A DNA stretch of 64,000 nt from Rossellomorea aquimaris TF-12 (GCF_001648555.1 NZ_LQXM01000028.1:371046-435045); one strand, 5' to 3'; shown: positions 1-8,140, counted from the first letter of the stretch. Notes: generated by a model not told the origin, from the sequence alone. A program made the numbers and translations.

Positions 1-86
1 TTCCCCTCGTCCCGTAATTTTCAAACTATTCTTTTATATCATCATACCAAAAAACGATGAGGTATTTTACTATGAAAATAAACTTT

Positions 87-124
87 ATCAAAAAACCCTC
101 AACCATTTTCATGATTGAGGGTTC
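87..124 (-). terminator. Rho-independent terminator after the GGDEF-EAL gene
   Basis: Read on the minus strand, an inverted repeat with arms AACCCTCAA and TTGAGGGTT is followed by a run of six T. It begins a few bases after the stop codon of the GGDEF-EAL gene. Confidence 0.85.
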
Positions 125-126
125 TA

Positions 127-2484
127 TTATACTTCTTTGTTCTTCTTTGCTTTACCCTTTAATACATTACTTTCAAAATTCTCAGCACTGACAGGGTGTC
201 CAATTGCATAACCCTGAACAACATCGCAATGACTCCTTTTAAGAAACTGAAATTCGTCTTGGTTTTCTACACCTTCAGCTGTGACCTTCAAGTGTAGATG
301 CTTGGCCATTGAGATAATGCTCTTCACTATCGCTTTATTGTCTTCATGAGTGGTAATGCCTCGAATGAAGGAACGGTCGATTTTTAACGTATCTAATGGG
401 TATCTTTTTAAATAACTTAAGGACGAATACCCTGTACCAAAGTCATCCATGGATATACTTACTCCGACATCCTTCAATGCCCGTAGTTTCGAAACCATTA
501 ATTCAGGATCACACATGGCAATACTTTCTGTGACTTCTAAATCAATATAAGCTGGATCTAATTTGGACTCCTGTACAATGGTGGCCACTTTTCTTACAAA
601 TGATTTATCTAATAGCTGTCTGATGGAAATATTCACTCCGATTTTCAAAGAAGGATACCCTGACATTTGCCAAAGGTAATTTTGTTCACAAGCGGTTTTC
701 AATACCCATTCTCCAATAGGGAGAATAAGCCCTGTCTCCTCTGCAATTGGAATAAACTCAGCAGGTGAAACATCTCCAAGGGTCTTATTTTTCCAACGAA
801 GGAGTGCTTCCATTCCCAAAATGTCTCCAGTATTTATCTTCATTAACGGTTGATAATGAAGATGAAACTCTTGATTATCAAGGGCACTTCTTAGTTCTTT
901 CTCAATAATCATTTTTCGATAGAAATGGTGGTTCATTTCTTGTGTGAATAACTGAAAGCTATTCTTCTCTCTTTCCTTCACATAGTACATGGCTGTATCA
1001 GCATTTTTCATCAATGTTTTAGCATCATACCCATCTTCAGGATACACACTAATCCCTATGCTTGGTGTAATATAAAACTCTTGATCTCTTATAATGAATT
1101 CGCCATGAAATTGTTCGATGAGCAAATCAGCGATTTTGACTGCCTCTTCTTTATGACAATCCGGGAAGAGTAAGGTGAATTCGTCACCACCTAACCGGTA
1201 AACTTTTGAATCTGGTAACAGATTGGTAGATAGAAATGTTTCCAGACGTCTAGAAACTGCTATTAACAATAAATCTCCAAAATCATGTCCCAATGTATCG
1301 TTGATGTATTTAAATCGATCTAAATCAATCAGCATGATTGCAGCGCTGCCATCTCGTGTGGAAGTGTTTTTTAATACTTTTGTTAAATCCTCGTTGAAGA
1401 GTCTTCTGTTGGGTAACCCAGTTAAAACATCATGATTCGCTTGATGAATTAACTCAACCTCATGCTGCTTTCGTTCTGTAATATCTGTCGAAACCCCTAA
1501 TAATAACGTAGATTCTTCTGTGGTGATTGGGATTTTTGAGGTTTGAAGCCACCTTACCTTGCCCTCATTATCCACGAATTCTTCCTCTGGAATTGAAATC
1601 CCCTTTAAGCCAGAAAGAATTTTTTGATCATTCATTAAGGTATTCTTTGCCATCTGTTTATCTGTTTGAACCTCTAAATCCGTTTTTCCTATCATTTCGT
1701 CTTTTTTCATGCCATATAGATCAGCATAAGAACGGTTTACAAGGGAATACCTTCCCTCACTATCTTTGGCATAGATGAAATTGGGGTTGAGATCGATGAC
1801 TGTACGCAGGAATGTTCGTTGCTGGTCTAATTGATTATTCATATCCCTCACAATGCTAAGATGCATACGATTAGACAGAATTAATATTGAGATCGCAAAG
1901 ACCAACACCGAAATCGCACTTGGCAGCAGTCTTGCTTCTGGGAACATATTCAATATCCCAATTCCATATCCGACTGCCGTCGACAGAATAAAATGGAATA
2001 AAAAAGAACGTAGTACACGATTATGTATTTTTATAGAAATAATAAAACTAACGATAATGCTCAAACCAAACAAAAGAACATTCGTATGAAAAACCCACGA
2101 TAAACTCCCGTATACCGGAAAGTAAAAGGAAAAAAATTGATCTGTGTTAATCAACTTTAAGTCATGTATTCCATTATTACTCCATCCCACTAAATAGACG
2201 ACGAAGCTCCATGTGTAAAAGAAGATGATACTTTTTCTGTTCATGATAAAGCGCCATTTACTTTTCCTGAAATCGAGAAATTCTTCTTGTACGATAATAT
2301 ATGCAACATAAAACAGTGTAGGTGTAACCATAATGGAACCTAAACGAAATAGCCTAAAAAAGAATTCAATCGTTTGCTCAGATAAAATCGTATAGGCAAA
2401 AAGGAAGGAGACATCAATTTGCCACAGGGAAGCTAATGTTAAAAAAAGAAATAACACTTTAGATAGTTTATTTTTCTTAAACAT
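127..2484 (-). CDS. Membrane-bound PAS-GGDEF-EAL cyclic-di-GMP synthase/phosphodiesterase
   Basis: This protein makes and/or degrades c-di-GMP at the membrane. Numbered from the ATG at 2484, residues 1-205 hold about six membrane helices, followed by a PAS domain (about 225-340), GGDEF (350-510; intact GGDEF at 432-436) and EAL (535-780). The EAL half keeps its main motifs: EAL at 559-561, DDFGTG, the KID lysine and AEGVE. No RxxD inhibitory site lies before GGDEF. The frame stays open upstream to the stop of the preceding ketosynthase gene and encodes one more hydrophobic helix. A strong G-rich ribosome site lies there, so translation may start at a non-ATG codon near 2556, giving a seven-helix domain. 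Which activity dominates in vivo is not visible. Confidence 0.93.
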   Translation of the reverse strand: MFKKNKLSKVLFLFLTLASLWQIDVSFLFAYTILSEQTIEFFFRLFRLGSIMVTPTLFYVAYIIVQEEFLDFRKSKWRFIMNRKSIIFFYTWSFVVYLVGWSNNGIHDLKLINTDQFFSFYFPVYGSLSWVFHTNVLLFGLSIIVSFIISIKIHNRVLRSFLFHFILSTAVGYGIGILNMFPEARLLPSAISVLVFAISILILSNRMHLSIVRDMNNQLDQQRTFLRTVIDLNPNFIYAKDSEGRYSLVNRSYADLYGMKKDEMIGKTDLEVQTDKQMAKNTLMNDQKILSGLKGISIPEEEFVDNEGKVRWLQTSKIPITTEESTLLLGVSTDITERKQHEVELIHQANHDVLTGLPNRRLFNEDLTKVLKNTSTRDGSAAIMLIDLDRFKYINDTLGHDFGDLLLIAVSRRLETFLSTNLLPDSKVYRLGGDEFTLLFPDCHKEEAVKIADLLIEQFHGEFIIRDQEFYITPSIGISVYPEDGYDAKTLMKNADTAMYYVKEREKNSFQLFTQEMNHHFYRKMIIEKELRSALDNQEFHLHYQPLMKINTGDILGMEALLRWKNKTLGDVSPAEFIPIAEETGLILPIGEWVLKTACEQNYLWQMSGYPSLKIGVNISIRQLLDKSFVRKVATIVQESKLDPAYIDLEVTESIAMCDPELMVSKLRALKDVGVSISMDDFGTGYSSLSYLKRYPLDTLKIDRSFIRGITTHEDNKAIVKSIISMAKHLHLKVTAEGVENQDEFQFLKRSHCDVVQGYAIGHPVSAENFESNVLKGKAKKNKEV

Positions 2485-2564
2485 GAAAAGAAGAGAGATT
2501 CCAATACTTAGAGGGATAAGAGCAACTAAAAGTGAAAAAAGAAAAAAGATAAAAATCCCCCCCC

Positions 2565-3737
2565 TTATTTAGTTAGCAAGATACAAGCATTATTCCCACT
2601 ATTACCATGGTTTGTAACACTCACAGCCTGCACTGGTTGATAGATTGTTTTATAAACGATAGGTAACTCCTCAAACCCTCTACCAGATGTTTTAATCGTA
2701 GGAGGAATAAAACCATATTCCATTGAAATGAGTGAAGAAATGATTTGAATAGCTCCCATAGCAGCGAATGAATGACCCATCATACCCTTTATAGATGTTA
2801 TTGGAATAGAATGCTGAAATAATTCTTTATGTATAAATCCTTCAATTCGATCATTTGTATGAAGACCAAGTGCTTGACTATTTACATAGCAAGGTAGTGC
2901 TTCTCCCAACGTATCTTTATATAGAGAGAGCATTTCTTGTCCCGTTTCATCTGATTTCAAAATGGGTCTTCCTTCGTTTTTTGAAAGGACGTTTTGGATT
3001 CTCCCATACACGGATTTCCCTCTTTTAAGAGCATTCTCCTCCCTCTCCAGAACCAATACACCTGCTCCTTCTGAAAGAACAAAACCATGATGTTCATTGG
3101 AAAATGGCACTCCCGTTTGTTCTATGGATACGTTTGAAGTAATGGACCTTGTTTTGGAGAAGCCATTAATACTCCACTGCCCTAAAGGTGAATCCGTCCC
3201 GCCAACTATACATGCTTCCACTTGCCCAGACTCTAAAAGAAGCTTGGCCAAAAGGATGGTGTCTAAGCTTGCCGTACATCCTGTGGTAATCGTGAATGCT
3301 GGCCCCCTTAGCCCTATATGCTCTGCAACCGTTGCAGAAAGGGTATGAGTATCGACGAGTGAGACCCCTTGTACAGGATACTTTTTTAAGTTTAATGCAA
3401 CCGTTGAATATTGTTCTATTTCGAGTATAGCGCCTGCTGATGTTCCCATGATGACAGCTACCTTATAAGGATCACATGATAAATTCGCCATTTCAACAGC
3501 ATCATTTGCCGCCGCTAATGCTAATCTGGTCGATCGTGGATATCGTTTGTAATTCCTTTCTTTAATATGAAGAAAATCGTCTTCAATTAACCCGGCAATA
3601 ACGCTAGACTCATTGGGACCTCTTCCTTCAAGAACGGATTGTGTACAAATCCCTTCTTCTAGAATTCTTTTAAAACTTTCTTTACTAAGGGCACCGGGGG
3701 CTTTAATCCCATATCCTGTAATCACGATGTTGTCCAC
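2565..3737 (-). CDS. Ketosynthase-like (FabF/KAS II family) protein with altered active site
   Basis: The thiolase-fold protein has the length (about 390 aa) and domain order of beta-ketoacyl-ACP synthase II, which condenses malonyl-ACP with an acyl chain. The nucleophilic Cys is present in TTGCTAS, and the second catalytic His is in GMMGHSFAAMG. The usual NAHGTGT motif carrying the first His is replaced by NSQALGL, and the C-terminal GFGGHNA region reads NSGNNA. It is therefore unlikely to be a standard fatty-acid synthase; decarboxylation or condensation may be impaired or changed. The GTG at 3737 has AAAGG nine bases upstream and fits better than the ATG at 3746. Its stop abuts the GGDEF-EAL gene, suggesting cotranscription. 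The physiological role is unknown. Confidence 0.85.
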   Translation of the reverse strand: MDNIVITGYGIKAPGALSKESFKRILEEGICTQSVLEGRGPNESSVIAGLIEDDFLHIKERNYKRYPRSTRLALAAANDAVEMANLSCDPYKVAVIMGTSAGAILEIEQYSTVALNLKKYPVQGVSLVDTHTLSATVAEHIGLRGPAFTITTGCTASLDTILLAKLLLESGQVEACIVGGTDSPLGQWSINGFSKTRSITSNVSIEQTGVPFSNEHHGFVLSEGAGVLVLEREENALKRGKSVYGRIQNVLSKNEGRPILKSDETGQEMLSLYKDTLGEALPCYVNSQALGLHTNDRIEGFIHKELFQHSIPITSIKGMMGHSFAAMGAIQIISSLISMEYGFIPPTIKTSGRGFEELPIVYKTIYQPVQAVSVTNHGNSGNNACILLTK

Positions 3738-3859
3738 TGAAATCATCCTTTAAATGAGCTAGAAATGTCTTTTACTATATTCCGTTATCAATATTTATTA
3801 TATCGGATAAAAACAGACATATTTCAACATTTTTCGACAAAAGTTACTAGGAAGAGAGA

Positions 3860-3970
3860 TTAGTTTTTCATTCTCTCCGATATTTTATAGCCATTGAGTC
3901 TTAGAGCATTGGCAACATATCGTTCACCTGAAAATATGGATAATAAAGGATTTAATACTAATGATTTCAT
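3860..3970 (-). CDS. Possible 36-aa small protein upstream of the ketosynthase
   Basis: An ATG-initiated 36-codon frame on the minus strand is preceded by AGGTAGG nine bases upstream. The product starts MKSLVLNPLLSIF and ends in a basic tail (NGYKISERMKN). I do not recognise it. It lies in the otherwise empty stretch between comK and the ketosynthase gene and could be a real small gene or a gene remnant. Confidence 0.35.
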   Translation of the reverse strand: MKSLVLNPLLSIFSGERYVANALRLNGYKISERMKN

Positions 3971-4188
3971 TTATTGCTACCTACCTTATATATTCCATAC
4001 CTTCTATTAAAGTTCCATATGCCTAATCAACCATTTCTTTTTGCAGGACTAATGAACTATAATATAAATACCTTCTAACAACCTTTTTTTCAACAAAAAA
4101 TGGCTCTGTTTATCTAGTATGGTTTGAGTCTAGCACAAGCTAATTAATAGATTCCTTGGCAAAACTAATACAAAAACAACAATCTTTT
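3971..4188. other. Intergenic, AT-rich, no gene seen
   Basis: Apart from the possible small ORF beside it, the interval between the ketosynthase gene and comK holds no coding frame with a ribosome site. It probably contains the promoter for the minus-strand ketosynthase unit. Confidence 0.4.
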
Positions 4189-4189
4189 A

Positions 4190-4247
4190 AAAAAACAAAA
4201 GAAGAAGCCTTAACCTGATTTAACAGATAAAAAGCTTCTCCTTTTTT
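4190..4247 (-). terminator. Terminator after comK
   Basis: On the minus strand a GAGAAGC arm pairs with GCTTCTTC across a loop of about 25 bases, followed by a T-rich tract. It lies directly after the comK stop codon. Confidence 0.6.
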
Positions 4248-4256
4248 AACGATACA

Positions 4257-4832
4257 TTAATAATAAAAGTTATCATTATTATCTAGATCTTTTTCTATGA
4301 ATCCAGGATCCATTGGAGGAAGGGACATTCCTCCTTCATTGCCTCCCCCCATACGGTTGGAATCGATTTTCACAGAAATGAGTGGCAGTGGAGCAAAATG
4401 ATTCATGGTTGCTGCGGCTCGCTCCCGCTGACGGTTTAACACTTTTTCAGAACAATTTACTTCTAATGTGGACCCATTCTTAAACTGTACGTACGTTTTT
4501 CCTTGTTTACTTGAGACGGAATCAATATGTAGGTGAAATAGCCAGATGCAATCATAATGTGTTGGGGACATGGTAGGAATCGCATAGATGTAATCATGTG
4601 GACTAATCATTAGTGGTGTTTTTCTGTGATAATTCAATTCGTGTCGAACCGCTTTTATTCGTCCATCATACGATGATCGATTGATAAAACAAGCCTCTTC
4701 CAAAATCTTTATTCTCGATTTAGTACTAAAGAACTCCTTTCCTGATTGATCTAAAATCGTTGTTTGATACACTTCATGGTTTGCTGGAAAAATAGCCATA
4801 GTCCTTGGAGAAATGAGCTGTTCCATCCTCAA
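4257..4832 (-). CDS. comK: ComK-type competence transcription factor
   Basis: ComK is the master activator of DNA-uptake genes and binds paired AT-boxes upstream of late competence promoters. The protein is about 191 aa (192 in B. subtilis). It shows the family pattern in order: a central Cys and 'SSYDGR' (SSYAGR in B. subtilis), 'KTPLMISP', 'IYAIPTMSPT', and 'CIWLFHLHI' matching the CGWISHVHV segment. The C-terminal 40 residues diverge and end in a Gly/Asp/Asn-rich tail. The TTG at 4832 has AAGGGAAGG eight bases upstream; an ATG two codons later is the alternative. The gene is divergent from a VbhA-like antitoxin gene. The shared upstream region carries two CAAACGTTTG palindromes, suggesting control by a dimeric repressor. 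Confidence 0.88.
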   Translation of the reverse strand: MRMEQLISPRTMAIFPANHEVYQTTILDQSGKEFFSTKSRIKILEEACFINRSSYDGRIKAVRHELNYHRKTPLMISPHDYIYAIPTMSPTHYDCIWLFHLHIDSVSSKQGKTYVQFKNGSTLEVNCSEKVLNRQRERAAATMNHFAPLPLISVKIDSNRMGGGNEGGMSLPPMDPGFIEKDLDNNDNFYY

Positions 4833-5009
4833 TAAAAACACCTTCCCTTACTCAATTTAGTAAAGTCGAATATTGTCTGAATTATTGGAAATATAAGACT
4901 TTATAACTATTATATACCAATTTCAAATAATTTCCATTTATATTTGTAAATTTTTTCAGAAATTATTTCTGTTGCAGCCCTTCCTAAATGGAATACAGAA
5001 CTCTAAATT

Positions 5010-5027
5010 TAAACAAACGTTTGTATA
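5010..5027. promoter_or_regulatory. CAAACGTTTG palindrome, site 1
   Basis: A perfect 12-bp palindrome, ACAAACGTTTGT, lies between divergent comK and the VbhA-like gene, centred at 5018/5019. It is one of four similar sites in the window and resembles an operator for a dimeric TetR-like regulator; the regulator is not identified. Confidence 0.5.
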
Positions 5028-5063
5028 GCCATTAAAACTCCTAATTTTTCAGGAGTAGAGAGG

Positions 5064-5083
5064 TTAAACAAACGTTTGATTTA
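5064..5083. promoter_or_regulatory. CAAACGTTTG palindrome, site 2
   Basis: A second copy centred at 5073/5074 with extended arms (TTAAACAAAC / GTTTGATTTAA) lies 55 bp from site 1, about five helical turns. The same spacing recurs at 8605 and 8661. Confidence 0.5.
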
Positions 5084-5161
5084 AACTGATAATAGGAGAG
5101 TGATCGGTATTTTTTGTATCTCAGGTACACTAGGATTATGTATTTAATGGAGGTGTTTAGG

Positions 5162-5431
5162 ATGGAGGAAAAGAATTTAAAGCTGATATCAATAGAAAAA
5201 GCCATGAGAAGTGCAAAAGCCAATGTCGAACTTGAAGGGCTAACCGTTTCACCTGATATGGAGAGACTAGTTAAGATGAACTTAATAGGTGACATAACGG
5301 ATGAAGAATTTAATAAAGAAGTATTGAGAATGATTAAAAATCGTAAAAATAAATTCCAGCCCCTTAAGAGGGGCTGGAATAGAATTATCCTACAAATGGT
5401 AAGGATTGATTCTCCTCTTTTTCCTTTATAA
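5162..5431 (+). CDS. VbhA-like (Fic-type) antitoxin, no partner visible
   Basis: The first 60 residues match the antitoxin VbhA/FicA pattern. A helix with 'AMRSAKANVELEGL' is followed by 'VSPDMERLVKMNLIGDIT' and 'DEEFNKEVLRMIKNRK'. VbhA-type proteins block Fic AMP-transferases by inserting an inhibitory helix. The ATG at 5162 is preceded by GGAGGTG about nine bases upstream; an in-frame ATG at 5114 is weaker. The last 25 codons run through the terminator hairpin of the convergent hydrolase gene and overlap its 3' end, so the tail may be non-native. No Fic gene (HPFxxGNG) occurs in the window, so its role here is unknown. Confidence 0.6.
   Translation: MEEKNLKLISIEKAMRSAKANVELEGLTVSPDMERLVKMNLIGDITDEEFNKEVLRMIKNRKNKFQPLKRGWNRIILQMVRIDSPLFPL
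5350..5380 (-). terminator. Terminator of the alpha/beta hydrolase gene
   Basis: The perfect inverted repeat CCAGCCCC / GGGGCTGG is followed on the minus strand by an AT/T-rich tract. It sits inside the 3' end of the convergent VbhA-like frame. Confidence 0.8.
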
Positions 5432-6185
5432 ATGCTAGAGAAGCAATATTAAATTGATCAGCTTTTTCGATATTACATACATGGCCACATTGATCGAGGA
5501 TGATCAATTCAGCACTGATATCTCCTTTTATATCCTTTTTTAATTCCTCTAAAAAAAGATGATCTTCCCGACCTGAAATATACAGCTTTGGTACAGCCTT
5601 GCTGTTTTCTTGTACAGATTCATAGGTTGCTTCTACTGTTCTAATTAAATCGAACCATAGTAGAAAATTGGTTCTCTTCATTTTCTGTGCTTCCTGGATA
5701 AATAGTTCCCTTGATTTCTTATGGTTTGCCTTTGGCATCATAATGTTTGCAAACAAACGATAAATCCACATATGGGGTGTTACTCCCTTGAAGAGTCCAC
5801 CCATACTGAGTAGAATACTGGAGAGTGAGTTAAATCGAGTAACAGCACCACCCAGGACAGCGCTTTTGACTCGTTCTGGCTTTCTCTGAAGTAGGTGATG
5901 AAGAATAATGGACCCTAGAGAGATTCCAACAAAATGGGCTTGTTGAATATTTAACTTGTCCATGGTCTTCTCTATTTCATTCACTACGATATCGAAGCTG
6001 AACTTCTTGCCATAAGCATCTAAATTTGGTGACGCTCCATGCCCAGGTAGATGAATGGCTAATACATGATACTCTTTTTTGTATTCATCTATTTGTTTAT
6101 AAAAAATGGATGAATTGCCTCCGATTCCATGAAGCAAAACAATGACTTCTTTTCCATCTCCAATATGATACTCATAATCCAGCAT
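5385..6185 (-). CDS. Alpha/beta-fold hydrolase
   Basis: This is a cytosolic serine hydrolase of the alpha/beta fold, 266 aa, with no signal peptide. The oxyanion-hole HG is in 'LLHGIGGNSS', the nucleophile elbow is GISLGS (Ser near residue 97), the acid is in 'SGREDHLF' and the catalytic His in 'CGHVCNIE'. The substrate cannot be inferred; the family includes esterases, C-C hydrolases and lactonases. The ATG at 6185 has AGGAG about seven bases upstream. It is a single-gene unit with its own terminator. Confidence 0.9.
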   Translation of the reverse strand: MLDYEYHIGDGKEVIVLLHGIGGNSSIFYKQIDEYKKEYHVLAIHLPGHGASPNLDAYGKKFSFDIVVNEIEKTMDKLNIQQAHFVGISLGSIILHHLLQRKPERVKSAVLGGAVTRFNSLSSILLSMGGLFKGVTPHMWIYRLFANIMMPKANHKKSRELFIQEAQKMKRTNFLLWFDLIRTVEATYESVQENSKAVPKLYISGREDHLFLEELKKDIKGDISAELIILDQCGHVCNIEKADQFNIASLAFIKEKEENQSLPFVG

Positions 6186-6295
6186 GTGTTTCTCCTAACA
6201 AAAATGAATTAATTATCTTGATTGATACGTTTCACCTTATCACATCAAAGTGATTCATTTGTCAGGAAAATATTTCTTACTTTTTAATTCCGCTG

Positions 6296-7420
6296 TTATT
6301 CTTTATAGTTGTTCAGCTTTTCCAAATCGATCTCATAGCAGCTAATAGCATTGGAATAGTCTCGTTTTCCTTTAGCATGAGTACTTTGTGCCAGCCACAG
6401 TCTATATTCAATAAATTGTTGTATTTCTTCTTTGGACATCTCTTTTTTGAGAGCCTGGTATAAGGAACTCCATCTTTGTGTATTCGTTCTGTTTGTGATT
6501 TGGTACCCATATGATTTTAATTTACTTTCTACACTCAGATTGGCAAAACGATCCTGTTTATCTTTATATGTATTGGAAGAAGCTGAAGTTAGCTCCACTT
6601 CACACTCAATACGTTGATTTTTGACCAATGCCCACTCATTAGGATAGTCTTTAGCCATTTTATAAAGCACGACATCAAATAACGATTCTGACTTATCTTT
6701 TGAATAGATCAATAGCAACACTAAATCTTTAAAGTTCAAATTGTTTTCAATGTATTCCCACTCATCTTCCACTCTTGATAATAGGTGATCGCTATTTCGA
6801 TTTAAGTGAAGGTTATGATAGATTGACAAGAGCTCAAACATCAAGAAAGGAACATTCAAATCAATGAATTTCTCATTAAGTTGAAGATAGTTATCCTTTA
6901 AATAATTTTGAAGGTTTTTACGTATGGAAGAGTCAGTTAAGGTTCCAAGAATAGTCAATATCGTTTTAAAGGCATCTTCCATTTCATGAATATAATCCAT
7001 CGAATCATTTACTAACATATTGCACAATTTCTTTACTTCTTTATATGTATTTTCAGGGTTTGACACGATGGTATGGTTCAAGTTTTCGGAATAGTAAGAA
7101 GCATATTCTACGAGATTCAGCTTTAATAAATATCTAACTAATCTTATATATGAATCCATTGAAGAAGCTTCCATGGTAGCTATTTTTCTGAATCCTTCAA
7201 GAAAATGATCGTCACCTGTTTGCAGCAAGAGCTGCATTGTTTCTTTTATACTTTCCGCTTTCAAATAATATTTTTTACGATCTTTTTCTTTCCTTAGAGA
7301 TGTTTGCAATCGTTGATTTTCATTCTTTAATTCAGCGATTTCATTTTCATAATACCTCACTAAACTCTCTATACTATTCGTAATTCCTTGAATGAATTGT
7401 TCTTTTTGAATATGTACCAT
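6296..7420 (-). CDS. Helical protein of unknown function under c-di-GMP riboswitch control
   Basis: I do not recognise a family for this 374-aa soluble protein. Residues 20-60 form a predicted coiled coil ('YYENEIAELKNENQRLQ'). The remainder is almost entirely helical and ends with an AISCYEIDLEKLNNY segment that looks like part of a TPR-type repeat. There is no signal peptide, membrane segment or catalytic motif. The ATG at 7420 is preceded by GGAG at eight bases; an in-frame GTG at 7429 overlaps that site. Its 5' leader carries a c-di-GMP-I riboswitch followed by a terminator, so expression should respond to c-di-GMP. A role in a motile/sessile or envelope programme is inference only. Confidence 0.8.
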   Translation of the reverse strand: MVHIQKEQFIQGITNSIESLVRYYENEIAELKNENQRLQTSLRKEKDRKKYYLKAESIKETMQLLLQTGDDHFLEGFRKIATMEASSMDSYIRLVRYLLKLNLVEYASYYSENLNHTIVSNPENTYKEVKKLCNMLVNDSMDYIHEMEDAFKTILTILGTLTDSSIRKNLQNYLKDNYLQLNEKFIDLNVPFLMFELLSIYHNLHLNRNSDHLLSRVEDEWEYIENNLNFKDLVLLLIYSKDKSESLFDVVLYKMAKDYPNEWALVKNQRIECEVELTSASSNTYKDKQDRFANLSVESKLKSYGYQITNRTNTQRWSSLYQALKKEMSKEEIQQFIEYRLWLAQSTHAKGKRDYSNAISCYEIDLEKLNNYKE

Positions 7421-7571
7421 TTTAGCCACTCCAAGCTGGGATTAATTATAGGTAAGTGAAGCTTTCTTTATGTTTATCGGCTTCTTTATTCCTAATTTTA
7501 TGGATGTAGAAGGATTGTTTTGATAGGAATCATACATAATGTGTGATTGATTAGGGAGTTTTTAGGCAATA

Positions 7572-7590
7572 AAAAAAACCTCATTTTAAG
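7572..7590 (-). terminator. Riboswitch-linked terminator
   Basis: On the minus strand AACCT-TAAAATG-AGGTT is followed by eight T. It lies about 27 bases after the c-di-GMP aptamer and 150 bases before the 377-aa gene, the layout of a transcription-attenuating riboswitch. Confidence 0.8.
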
Positions 7591-7616
7591 GTTTGCGGCT
7601 TTATTATGAAATTAGC

Positions 7617-7708
7617 GCGTATTCGGTAACTGGCAAGCATAGTCAGTTAGACCTTAGCCCCTAAGTTTTGCGTCACCATTTTTCAATGGGTTTGCCTTTA
7701 TCGTACGC
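7617..7708 (-). ncRNA. Cyclic di-GMP-I (GEMM-I) riboswitch aptamer
   Basis: Read on the minus strand, the region shows the GEMM-I hallmarks in order: GGCAAACC, a GAAA tetraloop in a CCATT/AATGG hairpin, GACGCAAA, a CTTAG/CTAAG hairpin, a second arm closing AACTG/CAGTT, and TTACCGAA. P1 is closed by GCGTA (7704-7708) pairing with TACGC (7617-7621). The aptamer directly follows a 42-codon ORF and precedes a terminator and the 377-aa gene. Whether ligand turns expression on or off cannot be decided by eye. Confidence 0.92.
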
Positions 7709-7723
7709 CTTGTTTTAATTCCT

Positions 7724-7852
7724 TTAGTTAAATATACGTCTACGTGGCTTTTGAAGAAATTTTATGTATAACCTGTTTTCCTCGCATTTAAAAAATTTAA
7801 TTCCAACAAGTTTCAGCGGTGTCCAAATCTCTTTCATATAATAGACAGGCAT
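7724..7852 (-). CDS. 42-aa basic small protein upstream of the riboswitch
   Basis: An ATG at 7852 preceded by AAGGAGG at seven bases opens a 42-codon frame that stops 16 bases before the riboswitch aptamer. The product (MPVYYMKEIWTPLKL... ending KPRRRIFN) is aromatic and basic, without a membrane segment. The ribosome site is among the best in this part of the window, which supports a real gene. No family is recognised. Transcription from it may run directly into the riboswitch leader. Confidence 0.6.
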   Translation of the reverse strand: MPVYYMKEIWTPLKLVGIKFFKCEENRLYIKFLQKPRRRIFN

Positions 7853-7991
7853 TCTTTTCCTCCTTCCTATTAAATTTTTTCGTTAATTCTATAATATACT
7901 AAATAGACTGAAAATTGTACGCTTTATCGAACAATATTTATCGACAGCAGATTTGGACAAATTCCTTATACCATTTGAATCTCTATATATT

Positions 7992-8102
7992 CTATAAAAT
8001 CGATTTGACTATTTTCACCCACCCAAAAAATGAAAGCCATAAAGGGATACTTAACAATGTCCCCCAGTACATACCCACTATGAAATTCCCTTCTTCTTTC
8101 AT
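7992..8102 (-). CDS. 36-aa single-span membrane peptide
   Basis: An ATG at 8102 with GAGGTG eight bases upstream opens 36 codons. The product has a short acidic N-terminus (MKEEGNF), one hydrophobic span (GTLLSIPLWLSFFGWV) and a short basic end (KIVKSIL). It starts 38 bases after the DUF5658 stop codon, so the two are probably cotranscribed. No function is assigned. Confidence 0.6.
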   Translation of the reverse strand: MKEEGNFIVGMYWGTLLSIPLWLSFFGWVKIVKSIL

Positions 8103-8140
8103 TAATTAAACACCTCAATTCAAACAATTCTCATTTAAAT

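Noticed and set aside
4920..4980. ComK self-binding boxes (AAAA-N5-TTTT pairs) upstream of comK
   Set aside because: The region is too AT-rich to distinguish true K-boxes by eye, and no pair with standard spacing was clear.
7915..8109. A 64-codon plus-strand frame
   Set aside because: It is antisense to the 36-aa membrane peptide, which has a better ribosome site and protein-like composition.
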